64,000 nt of DNA from Adiantum capillus-veneris (Eukaryota > Streptophyta > Polypodiopsida > Polypodiales > Pteridaceae): positions 12,663,912 through 12,727,911 of the forward strand of contig CM043965.1 in the NCBI GenBank assembly GCA_014529385.2, in the 5' to 3' direction. Positions 14,645 through 24,800 of the stretch are shown piece after piece (the stretch's first letter is position 1; each line of letters begins with the position of its first letter). The notes below the pieces were generated by a model. That model was not told the origin of the DNA. It saw only the letters and a program-made list of their open reading frames with translations, and did no database searches. Both the position numbers and the translations under genes were made by a program.

Positions 14645-16228
14645 TGTAACATTTAATGGCCTAATAACTTATGTGTAGCGGAAATTAGCATGAACATAGT
14701 GGGCATTTTATTAGAATAGATTCCTAATGAGAATGACAAGAGTGCTTGGGTGGAGAGAGCAACAAAAAGCATAACATCTAGTTAGATAGCATCGACAATA
14801 CTTTCAAAAGAGAGAGAAATTAAGCTATTGAAAACAGTTGAGGACCGGATTTTCATGGAGCCGGTCCCCCCTCCAAAAGGATTTGTATTATGGTTTCTCC
14901 CATCAAGAGAGACATTGTACAATACAATTCTTTGTGTTCCTTCAAGACTAGCTAGTGCAATGAAGATGGAAACTTCATGCACTAAGCAAAACACTTAAAA
15001 AACATAACTTGAATTATCCCCGTTCTCAGACCCAAGACCTCACACACCTTCGAAGATGGTGAGAGCTAGCAGGGTATGAGAGTAGATTGAGAGAAAGAAG
15101 GAGTATATTACGAGAAAGATGTACATCTCCTCACATAATCACTCATATGTAGCATATCTTAGCTTAGTAATTAGCTTGGTAGAGGAGATGAGCATGCATT
15201 GAAGCTTGGATCTTGGTTGGATTTGCATCCACATGCCAAGAGAGTGTTGATGTAGGCTTCTATCTCACAAGCTTGGAGTAGGTGATGAGTTCTCCATTAA
15301 AGCTTGGGAAGAGATAGTCTTCTCTTTCTTCACACATGAGCTTGTGTGAGTGTGTGTGTGATAATGCCTTGCAAAAATCATCCCCCTCTCTCTCTTGGGC
15401 GAGCCCTCTTGCTAATTGCTCTTGCTGAAGCCTCATTGGCCCTCCCCAAGTCAAGCCAATTACAATTAAGCAGCATAAGTGATAGCCTTCTGACATGTGT
15501 CCCCCTTTCCCCTTTTGTGAGAGCTTTAGGTAATTAAATAATTAAACTAAACTCTCATTGGACCCCCTTGCCTCCTGGCCAATAGGAATCAGGCAAGCGA
15601 TGGGGCTCCTGAATGCTTATTGGACCCCTTGGGAGACTGCCCAATAGTCTTCTAGGAGACTTAATTCTCATTGGTTTCTTTTATTAAATGTTTTTAAATT
15701 AATTAAACTATATTTACTCTAGCTTAATTCTCATTGGTCCACTTCAAGGGTCATCCAATAGAAATTGGGCACACCTTGTGGGCATCTGGCCTAGGGAGCT
15801 GACATGTGTCCCTCATTCCCTTTGTGTAAAGGGAGCCTGTGTGTGTGTGGCTTTCTCTCTCATCCCCTACCTTTAGGGCTCGCCCCCTCCCATGTAGGGA
15901 TGTGCAAAGACTTTTAGGGCACACACAAAGCATCCAATTTTCCCTAGGGTTGACCTTTGGACACAACCTTTGAATTTTGGAACCTTAGCATTTTGGAAGT
16001 CTTAATGGGTTGAACCTTAGGGTCTTTTTAGCCCATTGTTGCACATGGATCTTTTGCAGATGCCCCCCCCCTTTGGATCCCTATTTTCCCTCCTTTGGAT
16101 CCCTACTGTGGCCGGTCTGCTAGCTTAACCAATATTCTAGCTTTTTCTCCCCTGGCCTTCCCCACATTAAATGATCAGTTTAATATGAGAAAATCATTTA
16201 GGAGAATTAGATATTGATTATTATGACA
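14645..16228 (-). mobile_element. Solo LTR, family C, inverted, with CATAT target duplication
   Basis: On the plus strand it starts TGTAACATTTAATGGCCTA and ends ATTGATTATTATGACA. The reverse complement aligns to the family C LTR at 10031-11601 at both ends and over the middle (14820-15100 against about 11130-11400). The five bases before (14640-14644) and after (16229-16233) are both CATAT, a perfect target-site duplication. No internal sequence is present. It sits in the intron between the exons ending 13963 and starting 16532, inside the palindromic array. Confidence 0.9.
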
Positions 16229-16279
16229 CATATAGAGAAAAGGTTTGGGCTATATCTGGCATTTTAAAAAGTCTCTCTG

Positions 16280-16400
16280 CTATGATCTATAGTGCATACT
16301 CTATGTAGCACTTATAGCACATTATACTTGGACTGTGCTATGTGCTATATAGCACAGTGCATATCATATACCACATCAAGCTTGTGTTTATAGCATATAG
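16280..16400. repeat. Palindromic GTGCTATATAGCAC-type repeat array (right part)
   Basis: This continues the array at 13980-14644 on the other side of the solo LTR, with units such as GTGCTATATAGCACAGTGC. Confidence 0.75.
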
Positions 16401-16531
16401 AGTAAGTGCTTGTCTTATATGTGGTATTGCAAATAAAGGGATAAGATTCACGCTGCATATTCTTTTTAGCAATCTGCTTTTGTTGGGTTATTGTGACTTA
16501 AATTAGATGTGTTGTCTTCTTTGTTTCACAG

Positions 16532-16910
16532 GCACTACTTGCAGAAGTAGAGACCAACATAGCACAGGAATCAGAGCACTTTAAATTTTGTGTTACCATG
16601 GAGAGGACTTCACATAACGTGGGAGCCACTTTGATGAAGCCTTTTCCTGCTATGGATTTTAAGCAGAGCATTAGCGAGGTGGCACTTAATGGGTTCTACC
16701 ATTGTGTAGGATGTGGATTCCCGTTCGATGCCAGAAGCTTGGATGTATTCTCCATGCCTTGCACCCATGTGTACCATATGCTATGCTTCATGCATGTATG
16801 TAGGGACTATGGCTATTGTGTTGCACTAGATTGCAACATGTCTCTTTCCCCTAGAGCTAAGCATATGATTGGTCTGAAGGTGAAGAGTGAGATGAAAGAA
16901 TCAAGTGCAG
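16532..16910 (+). CDS. Exon with Cys/His zinc-binding module, unrecognised gene
   Basis: The exon is bounded by TTTCACAG|GCAC and TGCAG|GTAGTC. It reads ALLAEVETNIAQESEHFKF (end of a coiled coil), then a zinc-finger-like module: FYHCVGCGFPFDARS, FSMPCTHVYHMLCF, YCVALDCNMSLSPRA. The spacing C-x2-C...C-x-H-x2-H-x2-C...C-x4-C resembles RING-like or MIZ-like zinc binding, but I do not recognise the family. The exon joins the next two (17002-17079 and 17157-17614) with canonical splice sites and matching phases (1 nt carried over each time), giving about 304 codons without a stop. This part therefore still looks translatable, although upstream exons carry stops. Role unknown; a chromatin or SUMO/ubiquitin-type function would be guesswork. 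Confidence 0.6.
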
Positions 16911-17001
16911 GTAGTCACTGTGTCAATTATTTACTACTACTATTGCAGGCCCACTTTCCATTGGTAGTTTAAACTCTTGCATTGAATGAAATCATTTGCA
17001 G

Positions 17002-17079
17002 GTACAGACATCGCAGTAGAGACCTGTATACAAGAATCATTGAGGACAAAAACAGAGAGAGTCTCTACGCAGGCCACTG
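17002..17079 (+). CDS. Small internal exon of unrecognised gene
   Basis: It is bounded by TTTGCAG|GTACAG and CCACTG|GTAGGT. It reads TDIAVETCIQESLRTKTE then RVSTQAT, in phase with both neighbouring exons. It has no domain and is Thr/Glu-rich, probably a linker between the zinc-binding module and the basic tail. Confidence 0.55.
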
Positions 17080-17156
17080 GTAGGTACCAAAATGAGTATT
17101 TATGTGTGTATTTTGGGATACTCCAAGTGAGACTTTGTAAATAGCTTGCTTTGTAG

Positions 17157-17614
17157 AACAGTCATCACATGCTTGCTCCAAAAAGACAACGCATTCCACA
17201 AGGAAGAATGACCTGATTACCCCAGGGATGCAGCCAGGCCTTGAAGCGGAGTCTACCCGAGGGATGCAACCAGCCCTTGAAGCGGAGTCTGCCGTAGGGG
17301 ATGCAGTACGTGGAGTAGTTGAAGACATCTTGGTGGCAAAGTCTTCTGCAGTCAAATCACCTAGGAAACAACTAACTCCAAGAAGGCTATTGCGTTCTCC
17401 GTTGAGTGCCAAAGCATCACTAAGTGTGGACACTAGAGATGAAGCATCAGATGAGGCAGTTGCAGATGTGGTGAAAGAAACACCCCCTCCAGCGGGGAAG
17501 AAGCCAACACCAAAGCGCAAGAAATCGACTCCCAAGAACTTAGGTGGAAGTCCCACAATGGATATACCTCTTGATTCATTTAGGAAGAGAAAGAAACCAA
17601 ATGCAAAGAGATGA
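17157..17614 (+). CDS. C-terminal basic exon with probable nuclear localisation signals
   Basis: It is bounded on the left by GCTTTGTAG|AACAG and ends with a TGA after KRKKPNAKR. It contains two short tandem repeats (MQPGLEAEST and MQPALEAESA), then proline/serine/lysine-rich sequence with SPRKQLTPRRLLRSPLSAK, KKPTPKRKKSTPK and a terminal FRKRKKPNAKR. Basic clusters of this kind act as nuclear localisation signals in known proteins, so a nuclear location is a fair inference. It is in phase with the two exons before it. There is no catalytic motif, and I cannot name the family. Confidence 0.55.
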
Positions 17615-17828
17615 GTGTGTTTTTGTTGTAACTTCATGAAATTAGAAGATGTCTTTAGAAGGCATTTGCAATCCATTGCACCCCTATTGTATCCATGCGC
17701 ATTGATGAATCAAGTGTTGGAACTTGTTAGTGACCTGTCTCTTAATTCTTTGCATCGAATAGTTGCAAACTATTTGATTTATTTTCTGTACATGTTTAGT
17801 AATATGTTTCTACTTTCTCTTGTCGTAG

Positions 17829-17931
17829 ATAATCAAGAAGCTGAAAAAAGAGGAACTTGCATGAGACACACTCGCTCTTCAGGGTTTCTAGATGAGGGGT
17901 CTGTAGGTTCAATGGCTTAGTCTTATCCCGT
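17829..17931 (+). pseudogene. Exon fragment of repeat-encoding gene, cut by Tat insertion
   Basis: After CTTGTCGTAG the frame reads NQEAEKRGTCMRHTRSSGF, LDEGSVGSMA and then TAG, followed by TCTTATCCCGT and the Tat LTR. The segment from GAGGGGTCTGTAGG to CCCGT is almost identical to 26549-26588 on the other side of the element. There the same codons give EGSVGSLAQSYPV, so the TAG stands where the paralogous unit has CAG. This is one unit of a repetitive coding region broken by the retrotransposon. Confidence 0.65.
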
Positions 17932-19069
17932 TGTCAGGAGTTTTTTGGAGCAAGGGATTGCGCATATGTACATACACATGCATGGTGCATCAAATAATGA
18001 ATTGCCCATTTTCCTTAGCCAGGTGGTTACGTGGGGCCCACATGTGTACAGGTAGGACAGCATGTACATAGTTCATCGATTTTCATCGTTACCAGTACCA
18101 GTATGTTTTTTCTACAATAATGAGGAGTTTATAGCGCGTAAAACTTCTCGAGGAAGCTATCCGAGGGCCGACGACGTGAGGTCAGCAAGTGCGTTAGATG
18201 GCATCTAGTGGCGTTAGGAGGGCGAACGAGGTCAATATTTGCACGCGGATGAGGACGGACACAACGTGGGTGTTTTCTTGTGAGAGTTATGCAGAAAGGT
18301 CATCATTAGGACCACTTTTTGGGGCCACTTCACGTGGTGGCGAGATGCATTAGTGGAAAAAAGCTGAGTGCCAGGTGTGCGAATGATGCAAAAAGGTGAC
18401 AACTATGCACTGCGAGGTCAGTTTTTGGCCTGTTTGGGGTCCGTTTGAGGTCATTTAAAAGGCCAAGGGTGCCCAACTAATAAAGCTAAGTGTGGGAATT
18501 GAAAAAACAGAGAGAAGACCAGAAAAAACGTGGAGAAGAGAGGAGGAACAGCCGCAGGTGTGTTTTTGCTCATTTTGGAGCCTGTTTTGGCCGTAAACTG
18601 CTCATCCGAGGTCGGATTTGAGCACTTTGACATTGTAGACTGGGGTTTTGGGCCGTTCCGGACGCGATGGCGCTGTCCATTTTGCCAAATTCCTCACTCT
18701 TTTCCTGCTGTTTTTCTGAGTAAGTTCCTCCTATGAGCGAAGTTTCTGCTCCAGTTTGTGATCGTATCTGGCTTCTTTTACCCATATTGTGTGAGCTATT
18801 TGCCCCATTGGTGTTGGCCCAAGCTCAACTGTATCTAAACATCAGAAATTCTCCTCTTTTGAGCTAAGTTTTTGGGTGTGTGTGTGTGTGTGTGTGGAGT
18901 GGGCAAGTGGATAGTCTCTCTCCTCTCACTCCAGAGGTGTGTTCCCTGTCTCGGCCAGGTGTGTTGTGTAAGCCGAGTGGTGCCCCATAGTGTGTGTGTG
19001 TGTGTATCTTCCCAAGAGTGTGTGTTGGGTCGTTATAGAGGCGCTGTGTGTGTTTTCATCCCGCTCACA
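17932..19069 (+). repeat. 5' LTR of Tat element (full length, 1138 bp)
   Basis: It starts TGTCAGGAGTTTTTTGG and ends CCCGCTCACA, six bases before the primer-binding site. A TTTAAAAGGCC at about 18453 could be the TATA box. A GT run lies at 18878-18897, the point at which the 3' copy is cut. The left flank is CCCGT. Confidence 0.85.
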
Positions 19070-19075
19070 TTCTTT

Positions 19076-19095
19076 TGGCGCCCCCACGGAGGATC
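19076..19095 (+). other. Primer-binding site of Tat element
   Basis: TGGCGCCCCCACGGAGGATC lies just after the LTR end. It matches the primer site of the gag-only element at 32537-32556 (TGGTGCCCCCACTGAGGAAC on its strand) at 17 of 20 positions. I cannot name the tRNA with confidence. Confidence 0.75.
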
Positions 19096-20148
19096 TTCTT
19101 CGAGTACCTTCTGCGTCGAGCTTCAAGCTTCGAGATTCGGGGTTACAGGTTGCAGGTTGCAGATTACAGGTTACAGGTTACGGTTACAGGTACAGGTACA
19201 GGTACAGGTACAGGTGATTCACACAGGTACAGGTAGCTGGAGTACAGTGATATACTAGCAGTGATGTCACTTGCAGTTGTTGTGGGAATGCATCACTTGG
19301 CGCCTATTTGAGCGCATTGTCTGCTGAATTGTACGTTACTTGTGGAAACTGCCATTGTACGCATTTGTGGAGCCATACTTGGTTGTATTTGGCAGTCCCA
19401 GCCATTTCTGAGACTTGGTCTGGAAGATAGTCATTTCTGAGACTTGACTATATGCGATTTGCATTAGCCTTCGTGTGAGGGTCGATAGCGTGAGGTTTTT
19501 ATTGAGCTGGGGGATTCTCAAATGTGGAGATCCTTTCGGTGATACAGGTAGCTGGAGCACCCTTTTTGTGACCTCGCCATAGGCTATGTACTAGTGATTC
19601 CTACTTGATGCTCGGGTTCTATTGTTGACAGTTTATGCATACATAGACAGTCTATATTTTGGGTTCCTACTGCTCTACTTCTGGGGAAACTCTGTCGAAA
19701 TTTTCCCAAGTTATGATGGCTGGTTTTTTGGTATTTTGAGCCATTTATGCTGTTATGCTGCTGAAATTTTGGCAAAATCAGAGGTTGAGTCAGGTGTGCC
19801 TTCTTGGGAGCTTCATGGTTGGCTTTAATGGATGATCAAAATGGCCCTCAGTTCACTCCTTTTCATTTAACTCAAAGAATTCAGATTAATGTTCATGTGT
19901 CCAGGAAGATCTTTTTCCAGCAGCGCATAGTCTTTATGTTTGGGCCAAGAAGATTGAGAGAGATCCTGGAATGTCCTTTGCCTGTTGTAATTCCAATGAT
20001 CAACTACGAAAACTCATTTGATGTGCATGTGTTTGTCCTTATCTAAAGCTGAGCTCCATTGAAGTTTCTAGGGATTGGGTACTGAAAAGTTTTGGGTTCT
20101 TGCACGTGTGTTCGAAAGGGTTCTCAAAGCATCATAATTTGGGTAGCC
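19096..20148 (+). other. Leader of Tat element with ACAGGT tandem repeats
   Basis: This is the untranslated leader between the primer site and gag. At 19143-19235 it holds a run of short repeats (GGTTACAGGTTGCAGG passing into ACAGGTACAGGTACAGG). No gene is seen in the rest, which may hold the packaging signal (inference from position). Confidence 0.6.
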
Positions 20149-21873
20149 ATGGCTTTTTCTTATCTGGAGTTTCATGGAAGAAGTGATGAAGATGTGGAAG
20201 AATTTTTGGAAAAGATGGAGGTTGCCTGCATTAGCAACCAGATTCATGACCCTACGCAAATGTTACGCCTTCTCCAAATTTGTTTGAAGAGTGATGCACG
20301 AGTTTGGTCCAAGGCATTTGAAGAGGAGTTGCGTGCCGCAGATCCACCTATAAGATTGAGTTGGGACAATCTAAGGCATGGATTGGAAGTGGAGTTTGTG
20401 AAGATAGAAGATCCTGACAAAGTGTGGCAAGAAGTACAAGGTTTGGTGCAGAAGGAAGGTGAGCCAGTAGATGCGTACATACGTAAGTTTTCATTGGCAT
20501 GGGAGCGAATGTGCAAGGCTTTAGCACCACAAGTACCCCCGCCTGACATGATGAAGAAGGACAGGTTCTTGGCTGGTCTTTGGGAGAATATACGTTGGAG
20601 AGTGGAGCTAAAGAAGCCTAGGACATATGAAGATGCACTAGAGGTAGCAAGGAACAAAGAGTGGAAGCTGAGGAAAATGAGCCAGTTAGGGGTGGAGTCT
20701 TTGCCAATGAGGTCTGAATTTCAGCCTATGGACTCTTTACAAGGTCGTATGTCAGGGGTTCATCATGAACCAGTAGTTCCAGTTACTACTCAGGTTATGC
20801 CAGCAGTGGTCACTATAGCAGTGCAAGATGATGGGCTAAGGCAAGACATGAGGCAAATGGTAGATTTGATGAAGAATCTCAGCCTAAACATGCTAGGTCA
20901 AGTGGGAAATACTCGAGGTCGAGGGCGGTTTGCAAATCAGCCAGCAGGTGAAGAAAGACCTAGGAATGGTGCTGGACAAAGTAATAGTAGGTTTTGGAGG
21001 CAGACGCCCACATGTTATAATTGCGGAGAGTTGGGCCACATCAGCCCGCAATGTGATAAGCCACCAAGGATGGGGGGAGACATGTATCCATTGCCAAAAC
21101 AGGTGCTAACTAGGTCGCATGATTATGGCATCGAGATTAAGGGAGACGAAGGAACCAGTGGACTGACCCAGGAGGAAAAGGGAAAGACAAAAGTGCTAAG
21201 TGTAGTCACCTTGGAGAAGGCATCAAAGCTAGAGGATACATTAGTGATGCCTATTGGGAAGAGGACCACAGAGGATAAGGAAGGAAGAAGTGCCCCAGGT
21301 CCTAGTAAGAAGAAAGGAAAGAGCCATGAAGACGAGGATGTCAAGGCCAAGAGGAAAAGGAGAGCTCGTCGAAAGTTTCATGTTTCAGATTTTCCACTAG
21401 GGGATGGGCAATTAAGCTATGACTTGAGGGAGGATCTGACGAGCAGGAAGGCAGATGTTACTTTTGGGCAGCTTATAGAGATGGTGCCTAAGCTAAAGCG
21501 ACAGTGGAAGAGGATGGTTAACCCAATGGAGAAAGAGCCAGAGAGAGGTTCAGTAAAGGTGTTGGCAATGGATGAGCTACCAGACATTTGTCCAATAGTA
21601 GATGTGTGGCATAAAAGGAAAAATTTGGGACAAGGTTATGTGGATGGCGGAGCCCAAATATGCGTCATAACACACTCATGCGTTGAGAAGATGGGTCTCA
21701 CAGTGGCTGGGGTGTCAGGGTTTCGGATCAGATTGGCAAACCATCAAAAAGTAAAATGCTTAGGTGTTGTAAAGAGCTTAGAAGTGGAGGCATATGATGC
21801 AAAGGCAGTGGTTGATTTTCATGTGATGCCAGCAGGGTTGGGAGCATATCCTATTATACTGGGCAGACCATGA
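20149..21873 (+). CDS. Tat element gag-protease, ending at an in-frame TGA
   Basis: I choose the ATG at 20149 (MAFSYLEFHGRSDEDVEEF) because gag proteins of this type start just before this conserved segment; an ATG at 20092 is also open. The capsid-like part runs to about residue 200 (LRLLQICLKSDARVWSKAF, YIRKFSLAWERMC). Then come an intact zinc knuckle (CYNCGELGHISPQC, CX2CX4HX4C, at about 21013), a charged Lys/Glu-rich linker, and the retropepsin with YVDGGAQICVITHS (catalytic Asp in DGGA) and IILGRP. The frame ends at TGA 21871-21873, exactly where related proteins have the Trp of GRPWLR. The downstream pol frame continues in the same register. Gag forms the particle; the protease cuts the polyprotein. 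Confidence 0.9.
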   Translation: MAFSYLEFHGRSDEDVEEFLEKMEVACISNQIHDPTQMLRLLQICLKSDARVWSKAFEEELRAADPPIRLSWDNLRHGLEVEFVKIEDPDKVWQEVQGLVQKEGEPVDAYIRKFSLAWERMCKALAPQVPPPDMMKKDRFLAGLWENIRWRVELKKPRTYEDALEVARNKEWKLRKMSQLGVESLPMRSEFQPMDSLQGRMSGVHHEPVVPVTTQVMPAVVTIAVQDDGLRQDMRQMVDLMKNLSLNMLGQVGNTRGRGRFANQPAGEERPRNGAGQSNSRFWRQTPTCYNCGELGHISPQCDKPPRMGGDMYPLPKQVLTRSHDYGIEIKGDEGTSGLTQEEKGKTKVLSVVTLEKASKLEDTLVMPIGKRTTEDKEGRSAPGPSKKKGKSHEDEDVKAKRKRRARRKFHVSDFPLGDGQLSYDLREDLTSRKADVTFGQLIEMVPKLKRQWKRMVNPMEKEPERGSVKVLAMDELPDICPIVDVWHKRKNLGQGYVDGGAQICVITHSCVEKMGLTVAGVSGFRIRLANHQKVKCLGVVKSLEVEAYDAKAVVDFHVMPAGLGAYPIILGRP

Positions 21874-24800
21874 TTACGTGCAGTGGGAGCTGTTCAAGAT
21901 TGGCGACATGGTACAATTAGCCTCTATGGAAAGACAGGTACCAAGAAGCTTTATAATATGGACACAAGGAAACGATTAGAGGAGCTTTATGAAGATGAGG
22001 ATGAGTCTAGTGATGAAGACTCTTCCACGGTGACAGATGAGGACAGTGATAGCACTACCAGCAGTGATGAGGATGCTGATGTTGCATTTATTTTGATGGA
22101 TAAAGAAATCCAGGAGTGTGGTTTAGTCGCATTTGCGAATGAAGTTGAAGATGAAAGTGAAGGGCCTTATGAAGTGATTGAAGGGCTGATGCAAACCAAG
22201 GTTGAGTTGTCAAAGAAGCAGGAATTAATGACGCAAATGATTAGTGGAGACCTCTCAGCTATGGAGAAGGATATATTTTTGCATATGCTGGCTAGTTTTC
22301 TTGATTTGTTCATTACTTCATATGAAGAGATCAGAGGGTTCAAGGGTGAAGAGATGCATATAGAGCTGAAAGAAGGTGCTAAGCCAGTACGGCAAAGGCT
22401 AAGAAGGATGGGTCAAGAGCAAATGGAAGCCTTGCGGGTAGAGGTGGACAAGTTATTGAAGGCAGGGTTCATAGTTCCAGTGGAGACCACAGAATGGGTG
22501 AGTCCAGTAGTAGTCAGTCCAAAGAAGGATGGGAAGTGGAGAATTTGTGTAGATTTTAAACCCTTAAACGCAGCCACTAAGAAGAACCCATATCCTCTTC
22601 CATTCATCGATCAGATCTTGGATTCAGTGGCAGGTTATGAGAGGTACAGTGTGTGTGATGGTTTTTCAGGCTATTTTCAATTGAAGATTGCTCTTAAAGA
22701 CCGCACAAAGACAACATTTATTACGCCATGGGGCTGCTATTGCTACACAGTGTTGCCATTTGGGTTGTCAAATGGACCATCTTTCTATCAAGAAAGAGCA
22801 AATTGGGTGCTGGAACCATTCATTGGTAGTTGTGTTAAGGATTTTATGGATGACTTCTGTGTTTATAGCAGTAGGGCTGAACACCATGAGAAGCTGCAGA
22901 TGGTATTGGCTCGATATGATGAATGTGGAGGACAACTAAATCCAAAGAAATGTCATCTAGCACAGCCAAGGGTGAAGTTATTGGGCCATATGGTGTCAGA
23001 AAATGGCATTGAGGCTGATCCAGATAAGGTTAAGTCTATTATTCTTCTTCCATCACCTATGAGTACGAAGCAATTGGCAACCTTTATACACAAAGTGAAG
23101 TACATGGCACGGTTTATTCCATTGTCTTCGCAGCTTCTTTATCCATTACAGCAAGTGGCAAAGCATGATCCATTGCAATGGGATGACAAGTGTGAAGAAG
23201 TGTTTCAAGAGGTGAAAGAGGCGTTAGGGGGGTTGTCAGCCATGCAGGCTCCTGATTGGGAGAAAGTTTTTTATGTAAATCCATATGTAGGGGATGATGC
23301 CATTGGCGCCATGCTATTGCAAAAGGGGAAGGGCAGCCATTATATGAGGCCAGTGTATTGTGCAAGCCGAGTGAAGTTGCTAGCGGAGAGAAAGTTATCG
23401 GAAGTAGAGCTAGTGATGGCCAGTGTAATATTTGCTTGTCGACGATTTCATCATTACTTGCTACCACGGCCTTTTGTTTTCTTGACGAGTTATGCCTTTT
23501 TGCCACAGTTAATTAATGGTATTAACATGTCAAATGTGGTGAAGAAATGGGTAATTGAGCTGCAAGAGTTTGAGTTCTCTTTTCTAGTCGAAGATAGTAC
23601 AAGGGCTACCCTAGCTGATTTGTTGACCTACAAGGAGAATCCCCTTATTGTTAAGGAAGAGGTGGTGAGAAAGGTAGTTGAAGAAGTGCCACAGATCAGC
23701 AATGCACATGTGTTGTTCTTTGATGGTTCATACAGAAAGAGCCACGATGCAGCTTCAGGGGGTATAGCACTTTATGATCCAGAGGGGAAGCTAGTATGCA
23801 AGAGAGGGTTCAAATTGGATGCGCATAGTAACAATGAGGCTGAATATGATACATTGGAAGCCGGATCACACATTTGTTTGAAGCATGGGGTTCGAAGGTT
23901 GAGCATAAAAGGTGATGCCTTGTTAGTGGTGAAGCAAGTGCTGGGTGTGTGGAAGAGCAAGAACACCTCATTGAAGGAAATGTGCTTTAGAATTAAAGGC
24001 CTGTTAAAAAAGTTTGAAGCATGGAGCATCAAACGCATTGAACGTGCTCTAAATGGAGAGGCACATGAAGCAGCTCAAGGCATGATTGGGGAGCTATTCG
24101 TGTTAAGGACCAATTTACCTCTTTATCATGGTCGGGAAAGTTTGGCTCAAGAAGAGGAGTTTTTGCTAACAGGAATCATTCCAAAGGAGATTCAGAAGTC
24201 TAAGAAGTATGGCTTTGTGCGTAGAGCATACAGGTACAAATTGATTGGTGATGTCTTATACATGAAAGGGGCTGATCTCGTGTTGAGACGTGTACCTTGG
24301 CGGGAGGAGCTTTACAGAGTGTTGGAAGAGAATCACGAAGGCGCATGTGGTGGCCATTTTGCTCTAAAGATCACCTTGCATAAGATTTTGCAAGAGGGGT
24401 ATGTATGGCCTAGTTTGCACAAGGATGTTCACCATTGGTGTAGGTCTTGCAATAGGTGTCAAGCATTTGGGAAGAGAGTGTTGAAGCAAGAGCTACGAAA
24501 AACCATTATGGCGTTTGATGTGTTTGAAAAGTGGGGGATTGATGCAATAGGCCCGTTACCTATCACAAGCAGGGGCAAAAGCTATATTTTGACGGCAGTG
24601 GACTATCTCTCTAGATGGGCAGAGGCTATAGCAGTAAAACAGATCACTGCAAAGGATGTGGCAAAATTTGTGTATGATGAAATATGTTGCAAGTTTGGGC
24701 TGCCACTGGAGCTACTTTCAGATAAGGGGCCTGGCTTTAGAGCTAAACTGCTAGATTTTTTATGTGCAAAGATGAAGATTAGGCACCAGCATACCACTCC

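Noticed and set aside
22413-24797. Minus-strand open frames of 60-130 codons inside the Tat pol gene
   Set aside because: They are shadows of the intact plus-strand pol frame, which carries all the motifs.
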